Assembly (NCBI GenBank): GCA_021648365.1
Contig: JAKISY010000070.1
Span: 1 to 24,870 of the forward strand
Direction: 5' to 3'
DNA length: 24,870 nucleotides
Origin: Verrucomicrobiales bacterium
GTDB taxonomy: Bacteria; Verrucomicrobiota; Verrucomicrobiia; Verrucomicrobiales; DEV007
Positions 7,473-13,601 of the stretch are shown piece after piece. The position numbers and the translations under genes are program-made. Under the pieces are notes generated by a model. The model searched no databases and was not told where the DNA came from. It saw only the letters and a list, made by a program, of their open reading frames with translations. The first letter of the stretch is position 1. The number at the start of each line of letters is the position of its first letter.

Positions 7473-8057
7473 ATGAAAATTTCACGTAAACATTTCTTCA
7501 TTCTTGCTGCTACTACCTTGCTGGCAGGAGTTTCTTCTTTGATGGCCCAGGATAAAAAATTACCCCGGGTTTATTTTGACATTGAAGCTGACGGAGAAAA
7601 GCTGGGCCGGATCGTGATGGAACTGCGTTCGGACGTGGTTCCTAAAACGGCAGAAAACTTTCGTGCTTTGTGCACTGGGGAAAAAGGCTTTGGTTACAAA
7701 GGCAGCAGTTTCCACCGAGTGATCCAGAATTTCATGGCTCAGGGCGGCGATTTCACCAATCATAATGGCACGGGTGGCAAGTCGATCTACGGAAATAAGT
7801 TCGATGATGAAAACTTTGATCTCAAACACACTGGAGCGGGAACTTTGAGCATGGCGAATGCAGGACCCAATACCAATGGCTCGCAGTTTTTCCTCTGCAC
7901 GGTGAAAACCGAATGGCTCGACGGCAAACATGTGGTATTCGGCAAAGTGGTCGAAGGTATGGATGTGGTGCAAAAATTGGAAGCATTGGGTTCACGTTCG
8001 GGCGCGACCAGTAAGAAGATCATCATTAAGGATTGTGGTGAGTTGAAAGCTAAGTAG
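7473..8057 (+). CDS. Secreted cyclophilin-type peptidyl-prolyl isomerase
   Basis: A 194-residue protein with an N-terminal signal peptide (MKISRKHFFILAATTLLAG..SLMA) and a single cyclophilin domain (~30-192). The active-site segments are all present: SSFHRVIQNFMAQGGDF with the catalytic Arg, ANAGPNTNGSQFFLC, and EWLDGKHVVFGKV with the conserved Trp. It catalyses cis-trans isomerisation of Xaa-Pro bonds and, if exported, would assist folding in the periplasm. The sequence has the FRALCTGEKGFGYKGSS insert of the eukaryotic cyclophilin A type rather than the shorter E. coli PpiA/PpiB type. It stands alone, with a terminator about 50 bases downstream. Confidence 0.95.
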   Translation: MKISRKHFFILAATTLLAGVSSLMAQDKKLPRVYFDIEADGEKLGRIVMELRSDVVPKTAENFRALCTGEKGFGYKGSSFHRVIQNFMAQGGDFTNHNGTGGKSIYGNKFDDENFDLKHTGAGTLSMANAGPNTNGSQFFLCTVKTEWLDGKHVVFGKVVEGMDVVQKLEALGSRSGATSKKIIIKDCGELKAK

Positions 8058-8100
8058 TTCGCTTTCAAAATGTGCGGTAGCTTTTCAGCTGCGGCCTTAC

Positions 8101-8133
8101 AAAAAAGGGGCACCTAGACGGGTGCCTTTTTTT
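8101..8133 (+). terminator. Rho-independent terminator after the cyclophilin gene
   Basis: GGCACC (8109-8114) and GGTGCC (8121-8126) form a 6-bp stem with a 6-base loop, followed by seven T (8127-8133). An A run (8101-8106) precedes it, so it can also end the converging minus-strand transcript of the pseudogene that finishes at 8136. Confidence 0.9.
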
Positions 8134-8135
8134 GT

Positions 8136-8653
8136 TCAGTCTGTCAGCGGGATGACTTTCACCTCGTCGATGAAGTAGCTGCCATCATCACAAAGCGCGG
8201 GCCAGTGCTGGGTGTGGTGGCAAAAGGCAGGATGGCGCTTTTGCCTTGAGTTTGATTGATGGCGCCTTGGATGTAGTCGCCCATCGATTGTTTGAAATAA
8301 GCTTTGGTGTAGATGTAAGAATAAGCACCGGTGGCGCGATCCCCGACGGAAATACAGCCGAACAAATCCGAGCCATCGCCCTTGACCATGAAAGATAGCC
8401 CTTGGTATTGATCCCAAGCAGGACTGCCTTCGAGCGGGTGGGCGCTGAGCTGTTTAAAAACCATGCCGAGCAGCGATAGCTGGATCGATCCTTCACCGAC
8501 TGCCGCCGAATCTGCTTTTTTAAAAAGCGTAGTTTTGGTGGTGACTTGCCAACCTGCCAGCGTTTAAAATCTTCTAAAACGATCGGTGCACCGTAAATGG
8601 GGGTGGAGGTGAGCAGGAGGGATTAAACTGAGAAAGGGAATGAAACGGGACAT
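8136..8653 (-). pseudogene. Broken secreted carbohydrate-binding-like protein
   Basis: No single frame spans this region, but protein-like segments follow each other in different minus-strand frames. An ATG at 8653 starts MSRFIPFLSL. A shift near 8620-8626 joins it to SLLLTSTPIYGAPIVLEDF, together a good signal peptide. A second shift near 8560-8570 leads to GWQVTTKTTLFKKADSAAVG and on to QGLSFMVKGDGSDLFGCISV and GAYSYIY. A third near 8193-8205 leads to DDGSYFIDEVKVIPL and a TGA stop at 8136-8138. The middle (8220-8300) may hold more shifts. The reconstructed ~170-residue protein resembles galactose-binding/CIA30-like beta-sandwich domains; that family call is tentative. Several shifts in 500 bp among intact neighbours indicate a decayed gene. 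Confidence 0.7.
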
Positions 8654-8773
8654 GGTGAGGGTGGTGGAGGTTGCAATGCTTGTGTTTTGAGAGTTTAGAG
8701 TTGATGGCTGGTAGGTAAAAGTCAAATTTAACGATATAATTGCTTTGGAGTTTGACCTCCACCGTTGATCTGG

Positions 8774-8796
8774 GCAAGCTGTGAATCGCAGCTTGC
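8774..8796. promoter_or_regulatory. Perfect inverted repeat upstream of amt
   Basis: GCAAGCTG (8774-8781) and CAGCTTGC (8789-8796) are perfect 8-bp inverted arms around a 7-base spacer, ending 49 bases before the amt start. It could be an operator, a 5'-leader hairpin or part of a dispersed repeat. Its arm/loop sequence GCTGTGA is shared with the hairpin at 2339. No function can be assigned. Confidence 0.45.
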
Positions 8797-8845
8797 AGGG
8801 CGGGCGGGATTCTCTATGGTTTGCAGCATCCAAGAGGAAAACATT

Positions 8846-10156
8846 ATGACTATTTTATCACGAACAGGATTCTGGCTAGTAATGGCGGCGGCGCTTTTGA
8901 TTTCGACGGGAACTTCTTTTGCTCAGGAGGCGGCAGAAGTGGTGGAAGCTGCGGCGACTCTGGATACTGGCGATACGGCTTGGATGATTGTGGCTACGGT
9001 TTTGGTTTTGTTAATGACCTTGCCGGGCTTGGCGCTGTTTTACGGTGGCTTGGTGAGATCGAAAAATATCCTTAGTGTGCTGGTGCAATGCATGGTGCTC
9101 GCAGCGGTGATGTCGATTGTGTGGGTGGTTTATGGTTATACCTTTGCGGCGGGGTCGGGCAATAGCTTTTTCGGGGATGGCAGCATGATGATGCTGAAGC
9201 ACTTGAGTGAAAACCCTGCGGGTGTGCTGCATGGCACGATTCCGGAAAGTGTCTGGATCACGTTTCAGATGACTTTTATCATGATCACTCCGGCTTTGAT
9301 CGTCGGGGCTTTTGCTGAGCGGATGAAATTTTCTGCTATTTTGATTTTCACTCTTATATGGACGACTTTTTCCTACATCCCAGTGTGGCACATGGCTTGG
9401 GCTGAGGGTGGTTTGTTTTATGAATGGGGTGTGCTGGATTTTGCCGGCGGCACGGTGGTGCATATCAATGCTGGGATCGCTGGTTTGGTGGCTTGTATCA
9501 TGGTGGGCAAGCGCAAGGGCTACGGTAAGTTGCAGATGATGCCGCACAATGTGCCGTTCACTGTCATTGGAGCTTGTTTGCTGTGGGTGGGTTGGTTTGG
9601 TTTTAACGCAGGTAGTGCGGGTGCTGCCAATGGTTCTGCTGGCATGGCGATGTTGACCACTCAAATCGCTACGGCGGCGGGGTTGCTGTCCTGGTTGTTG
9701 GTGGAAACTTTGGTGACTAAAAAAACCACCGCGGTGGGTGCGGCTACTGGCGCGGTAGCTGGCTTGGTGGCGATCACGCCGGCTTGTGGATCAACCGGAG
9801 TGGGCGGTGCTTTGATTATTGGAGCATTGTCGGGTGTGGTGTGTTATTTCTGCGCGACGACGATGAAGCGCAAACTGGGTTACGATGACAGCTTGGACGT
9901 ATTTGGAGTTCACTGTGTCGGGGGGATTTTGGGAGCTGTGTTGACGGGTGTTTTTATTCGTGAGGGTATTGATGCGAAGCCTGATCAGTTGCTGATCCAG
10001 ATTAAAAGTGTCGCGGTGACGGCAATTTGGTCAGCAGTGGTGGCGACGATAGCGTTGTTGATCGCTAAATTTACGGTGGGTCTGAGGGTTCCTGAGCAGG
10101 AAGAGACAGAAGGGATCGATACTCATACGCACGGTGAGGCAGGGTATAATTTGTAA
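8846..10156 (+). CDS. amt: Ammonium transporter (Amt family)
   Basis: A 436-residue protein from the ATG at 8846, which has AGAGGA just upstream; an earlier TTG at 8765 only adds non-protein-like residues. After an N-terminal signal peptide (MTILSRTGFWLVMAAALL...SFAQ) comes the Amt core with about 11 membrane segments: GLALFYGGLVRSKN, the AFAERMKF segment, GGTVVHINAGIAGL, and the twin pore histidines H182 (IPVWHMAW) and H356 (FGVHCVGG). It conducts ammonium/ammonia into the cell. The C-terminal tail (GLRVPEQEETEGIDTHTHGE) is the conserved regulatory tail that contacts PII proteins. No glnK gene is adjacent, which is unusual for an amtB locus. A strong hairpin follows the stop. Confidence 0.97.
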   Translation: MTILSRTGFWLVMAAALLISTGTSFAQEAAEVVEAAATLDTGDTAWMIVATVLVLLMTLPGLALFYGGLVRSKNILSVLVQCMVLAAVMSIVWVVYGYTFAAGSGNSFFGDGSMMMLKHLSENPAGVLHGTIPESVWITFQMTFIMITPALIVGAFAERMKFSAILIFTLIWTTFSYIPVWHMAWAEGGLFYEWGVLDFAGGTVVHINAGIAGLVACIMVGKRKGYGKLQMMPHNVPFTVIGACLLWVGWFGFNAGSAGAANGSAGMAMLTTQIATAAGLLSWLLVETLVTKKTTAVGAATGAVAGLVAITPACGSTGVGGALIIGALSGVVCYFCATTMKRKLGYDDSLDVFGVHCVGGILGAVLTGVFIREGIDAKPDQLLIQIKSVAVTAIWSAVVATIALLIAKFTVGLRVPEQEETEGIDTHTHGEAGYNL

Positions 10157-10169
10157 GTGTGACGGGGGT

Positions 10170-10198
10170 GCGGTCAAATTCGGGAGAGTTTGAGCCGC
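10170..10198 (+). terminator. Strong stem-loop downstream of amt
   Basis: GCGGTCAAATTC and GAGTTTGAGCCGC pair over about 12 bp with one bulge and a GGGA loop, 13 bases after the amt stop. No T run follows, so it may act as an RNA-stabilising end rather than an intrinsic terminator. Confidence 0.5.
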
Positions 10199-10276
10199 AG
10201 TCGCGGTGAAGTGAGGACGGTCGAAGGGAAAAGCTCGAAGGAGAGAATGGGAGAGGATAAGAGAAGGATTTTAACC

Positions 10277-10378
10277 ACAGCCGAGCGTAGCGAGACAGCC
10301 GGAGATTATTACTCGAAGGCAAATAGCACAGCCAAACGAAGAGATACAGCCGGAGGAAATTACTCGAAGGCAAATAGC
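10277..10378. repeat. 51-bp tandem duplication
   Basis: Two adjacent 51-base units (10277-10327 and 10328-10378). Both start ACAGCC and share ACAGCCGGAG and a perfectly conserved end, TTACTCGAAGGCAAATAGC. Because 51 is a multiple of three, one frame stays open with a 17-residue repeat (ETAGDYYSKANS / DTAGGNYSKANS). However, that frame has only a TTG start inside the hairpin after amt, so coding is not supported. Confidence 0.8.
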
Positions 10379-10713
10379 GTGGATAAGGAGGGGGAACTTT
10401 AACTTTAACCTAAACTCTGGGATATAAGAGGTTCTCTCGCCCGCTGCGCTCAAGGCGCTAAGATCGCAAAGGAATACAGATAAGATAGAATGAGAAGGTA
10501 AGGATGGGGAACTTGCTTAGATGGTAACTATTCAGGTGATTCGGTCAAATGGCTGAAATTACGTGAGTAAAGACGTGTCTTCGTGTGAGACCTTCTTGGG
10601 TTTTTTTAGCGAGGATTCAACAGACCTGAATAGTTACCTTAGATGAACGTCTATCAACTTTTGATCGAAGGATCAGTCAATTTCGCCGGTGGAGGAACAG
10701 TGGCAATATTTAT
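10379..10713. other. Gene-free stretch apart from the MITE
   Basis: Between the tandem duplication and the sulfatase remnant no convincing gene is visible. The stretch is purine-rich to about 10510, then holds the MITE described separately, then about 70 bases of unremarkable sequence to the sulfatase stop. No RNA gene was recognised. Confidence 0.5.
10516..10645. mobile_element. IS66-type MITE with 8-bp target duplication
   Basis: A 114-bp element (10524-10637) has perfect 14-bp terminal inverted repeats, GTAACTATTCAGGT and ACCTGAATAGTTAC. It is flanked on both sides by the same 8 bases, CTTAGATG (10516-10523 and 10638-10645). Terminal repeats beginning GTAA with an 8-bp target duplication are the established signature of the IS66 family. 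The interior is too short to encode a transposase, so this is a non-autonomous miniature element, presumably moved by an IS66-family element elsewhere in the genome. Confidence 0.85.
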
Positions 10714-11203
10714 TTATTCCTTGGCGGGAGTTTTGGGTTTTGCGGGTTGGTGAAATTCTAACCAGGCTTGCCAGCCGTGGGGCTTTTTGCCGACGTAGTC
10801 GATGGTATCGAAGAAGGCGGCGTTGCCGTTGAAGCGGGGGTCGCCTTCGTCTTTGAGCATGTCTTCCATTTGGCTGCGTAGTTTTTTGACTTCGTTTTTG
10901 TATTCTTCGTTGGTGGCGAGATTTTCCATGCAGCGAGGATCGGAGCCGATTTTGTAGAGCTCCTCTGCGGGGCGTTTGCCGAAAGACAGGCGGTAGTATT
11001 TATCAAATCGGCTGAGAATGGTGCTTTTAGTCGGGCTGTCATCGACGTTGCGGTAGCCGGTTTCTGGATTGCCAGCTGGCCAGCGGTCGGGTTCGTAGTT
11101 GCGGATGTAGAGGAACTCACGGGTGCGGATGGCGCGCACGGGGTAACCGACATCATTGGGCCGTCCGATGTCGTGACGTTCTTTGCCGATGAGTTGCACC
11201 CTA
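10714..11203 (-). pseudogene. Sulfatase, C-terminal remnant
   Basis: About 163 codons read as the C-terminal part of a PVC-type arylsulfatase/heparan N-sulfatase-like enzyme: LIGKERHDIGRPNDVGYPVR, then REFLYIRNYEPDRWPAGNPE, GYRNVDDSPTKS and ELYKIGSDPRCMENLA, ending WLEFHQPAKPKTPAKE at a TAA stop. The N-terminal catalytic part, with the CxPSR formylglycine site and metal ligands, is missing. Upstream codons in the same frame are antisense or shifted readings of tatC and do not look like sulfatase. The homology ends within a few bases of the tatC stop at 11201. The remnant has no plausible start and should be inactive. Deletion of the 5' part is likely; a local assembly fault is the alternative. 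Confidence 0.8.
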
Positions 11204-12838
11204 TTCGATGATGAGTCGGTCGATGATGCGATTGAGTTTGTCTTCGCTGATACCTGGCACGCCGAGTACGTCGTCGAAGGTGCCAAAGGGGCGGTGATTG
11301 ATGAGTCGTTGTGCCAACGCTGGGCCGACTCCTGCGAGAGTCTGCAGTTCCTCCAAAGTGGCGCTGTTCAGATTGATGATTTCACCGGCTGGTTCGCAGG
11401 TGCCATGCAGATCATCGTCGTGGTCGTGATCACTCCAAGCTTCACTAGCGGTGTCGGTGTCAGAGTTACCTTGCTTGTAATGATCTTCGTCTTGATGGTA
11501 TTCATTTTGATCTTGATGCCAACTTTCGTCGTGATCATTGTCTTCGTCGTGTTCGTTATGAGTCACGTCATCATAACCTGAGATGCCTGGAGAGGTATCG
11601 TTCTCTTCATCTTGCTCAGCAGGGTGTTCAGCTTCGTATTGGGCTGTTTCGTGAGCGTGAAGTTCTGCTTTTTCTTCTTCGGAAAGGTCTTCCGGAGATT
11701 TGGCATAAAGTTCACCTAGACGAAGTTGGCGATCGTCTTCTTCGGTGCGCGCGGCTTTCTCCCGCTGGTTTTCGATCGACCAGGCGATCCAAATGCAGAT
11801 CTCATAGAGGATGATGAGTGGTCCGGCGAGCAAGCCGAGCGTCATGATGTCGGGTGGGGTGAAAATCGCTGAGAGGATGAGCATGACGATCCACGCCATG
11901 GGGCGAGTGGTGCGCATGACTCGTGCAGTGAGTAGTTGCAGTTTGACCAGTATGGTGACCACCACTGGCAACTGGAAGGCGAGTCCGAAGACTAATACCA
12001 AGCGGGTGACAAAGTTGATGTATTTGCCGTATTGGTAAGTGGTCTTATGAATCGGTGCGGTAGATAGGATGAGTTTTTTTGAATCCTGATCAAAGGTGAT
12101 ATGTAGTTCGGAGTCAGCACTGATGGCGAGCGAGTCGCGCAAAACTTCGAGAACTTCGGCGCGTAGTTTGGGGTCGACGTCTAGGCGCGGGATGGTGGCG
12201 GCGGAAGTTTCGTTTTCTGCTGCATCCTTTTTAAGTGCCTCGGTGGCGGAGTCGGCTGAGATCAACTCTTCGGCACTGATAGTGCCGTCACTGACCATGG
12301 TTGTGGGGTTGAGGAATTCGGTTCGTTCTTTTTGGAATTCGAAGAAGAAGTTTAGGGCGATGGGGCAGGCTGCGTAAAAAGCAAAAGCGGCTCCGGTGGT
12401 GAAGAGGAAAAAGCCTGCTCCAATACCAGGTAGGACGAAGCGTTTTTCTTGCTCTTTTAATCCAGGTAAGATGAATTCGCCTGCAAAGAACATCAATAGA
12501 GGAAAGGCGCCGAGCAAGCCTGCAAAAAAGGAAACTTTGATCGACAGCATCAGGATCTCTTGAGGGGCCAGGGTCATGAAGGTGACGCTATTGCCGAGGC
12601 CGGCAAGTTTCATCGGTTGCCCGACAAATTGCAAGATTTGCAAATTGAAAGCGAAGGCGATCATGGTCGTCACCAACAAGGTGATGACGATCTTCATCAG
12701 CGTTGTTCTCAGATCCTCCAAGTGATCTAGGAAGGGTTTCTCATGCTGATCATAGCCTTCGTCGGCGCCAGAACGGATGCGTGAAGCGTCTTCGCGCATT
12801 TTGAAAAGTTTAGATAAAACAGGTTTGAAAAAAGTCAC
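11201..12838 (-). CDS. tatC: TatC translocase with periplasmic insert and C-terminal helix-hairpin-helix domain
   Basis: A 545-residue protein, about twice the usual TatC length (~250). Residues ~36-355 hold the TatC core: FLDHLEDLR (37-44) before membrane segment 1, APQE (91-94), AIFTPPD (324-330) and six predicted membrane helices. The periplasmic loop between helices 3 and 4 carries an insert of about 90 residues (~176-268). The usually conserved glutamate of helix 4 is replaced by Q289 (FGLAFQLPV). After the last helix comes a long acidic, His/Asp-rich linker (~362-486), then a ComEA-like helix-hairpin-helix domain (487-545: INLNSATLEELQTLAGVGPA and VPGISEDKLNRI). TatC recognises twin-arginine signals and exports folded proteins. 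tatA/tatB are not in the window. Confidence 0.93.
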   Translation of the reverse strand: MTFFKPVLSKLFKMREDASRIRSGADEGYDQHEKPFLDHLEDLRTTLMKIVITLLVTTMIAFAFNLQILQFVGQPMKLAGLGNSVTFMTLAPQEILMLSIKVSFFAGLLGAFPLLMFFAGEFILPGLKEQEKRFVLPGIGAGFFLFTTGAAFAFYAACPIALNFFFEFQKERTEFLNPTTMVSDGTISAEELISADSATEALKKDAAENETSAATIPRLDVDPKLRAEVLEVLRDSLAISADSELHITFDQDSKKLILSTAPIHKTTYQYGKYINFVTRLVLVFGLAFQLPVVVTILVKLQLLTARVMRTTRPMAWIVMLILSAIFTPPDIMTLGLLAGPLIILYEICIWIAWSIENQREKAARTEEDDRQLRLGELYAKSPEDLSEEEKAELHAHETAQYEAEHPAEQDEENDTSPGISGYDDVTHNEHDEDNDHDESWHQDQNEYHQDEDHYKQGNSDTDTASEAWSDHDHDDDLHGTCEPAGEIINLNSATLEELQTLAGVGPALAQRLINHRPFGTFDDVLGVPGISEDKLNRIIDRLIIE

Positions 12839-12872
12839 GGTATGAGGTGTTCGTTTTTAAGAAAGTGGATAT

Positions 12873-12888
12873 GCTGGATTCATCCAGC
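12873..12888. other. Small hairpin between tatC and the Nudix gene
   Basis: GCTGGA (12873-12878) and TCCAGC (12883-12888) pair around TTCA. A T-rich run (CTTTTGTTTT) follows on the plus strand, so as a terminator it would stop antisense transcription rather than the minus-strand genes. It may simply be a structured intergenic element. Confidence 0.4.
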
Positions 12889-12946
12889 CTTTTGTTTTGC
12901 TATTGTAGCCGATCTTGATCGTCTCGCAATCTGAGAAATGTTTACT

Positions 12947-13588
12947 TTAATCAGATGGGTCAATATGACCTTTGGCACAAAGGCGGGCGAACAGAGAGAG
13001 GGTATTGGCATCGACGATGTGATTGCAGGCGATTTCATCGCTCAGTTCACTGGCGGTGAGGGCACGGCAACCGAGGATGCTTTCGCCAGCATCAGGGCTG
13101 GGTCCTTTGCCGGTGGGAACGACATTTTTGGCGAGGAAAAGGTAAACGTGTTCGTCGCTGTAGCCTTGTGAGCTGAAAAAATAACCGAGTGGGATGAGTT
13201 CGCCATCGGGCGCGAGTTGGTGACCAGTCTCCTCGTCGAGTTCGCTGTGCACGGTGTTGAGAATGACGTCGGTATTCTCTCGGTTATGGATGTCGTCGAT
13301 TTGCCCAGCGGGGAATTCCCATAGCGCGCGTTGCACGGGGTAGCGTTCTTGTTGGATCAACAGAAAGCGTCCGTCGGGCAACATCGGGGCGACGGCGATC
13401 GCGGACTTTCTGCGTGCGACAGTCCAGTCAACAGGAGTCTGGCGAGCTGGCGTCTGGTAACGCACTTCTTCGATTTGGATATAACGATGATCGAGGATGC
13501 GTTCGACGGAGAGTTTTTCCCAGCCCTTGCCATCTTCGATACGGCAGCGTTCGAAATCTATGGAAGCCTTGCTAGTTGGATCGGGCAT
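12947..13588 (-). CDS. Nudix hydrolase, ADP-ribose pyrophosphatase-like
   Basis: A 213-residue protein with a Nudix fold: SAIAVAPMLPDGRFLLIQQ, YPVQRALWEFPAGQIDD, then a box ending HSELDEETGHQLAPDG. The EExG metal-binding core is intact, but the consensus Arg of the REUxEE motif is Ser and the box is several residues longer than GX5EX7REUXEEXGU. The EFPAG element and the N-terminal all-beta segment resemble ADP-ribose pyrophosphatases, which split nucleoside diphosphate-linked sugars. Substrate is an inference. It starts 13 bases after the argH stop on the same strand, so both are probably on one transcript. Confidence 0.85.
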   Translation of the reverse strand: MPDPTSKASIDFERCRIEDGKGWEKLSVERILDHRYIQIEEVRYQTPARQTPVDWTVARRKSAIAVAPMLPDGRFLLIQQERYPVQRALWEFPAGQIDDIHNRENTDVILNTVHSELDEETGHQLAPDGELIPLGYFFSSQGYSDEHVYLFLAKNVVPTGKGPSPDAGESILGCRALTASELSDEIACNHIVDANTLSLFARLCAKGHIDPSD

Positions 13589-13601
13589 GAGTCTTTGCCG
13601 T

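Noticed and set aside
10277..10378. Possible CRISPR array
   Set aside because: Only two adjacent copies with divergence inside the unit and no spacers; it is a simple tandem duplication.
10190..10402. 70-codon frame through the 51-bp tandem repeat
   Set aside because: The start is a TTG inside the hairpin after amt with no ribosome-binding site, and composition does not look coding outside the repeat.
11183..11581. 132-codon plus-strand hydrophobic frame opposite the tatC linker
   Set aside because: It is the antisense of the Asp/His/Glu-rich linker, whose codons read as Val/Ile/Phe on the other strand; no start signal.
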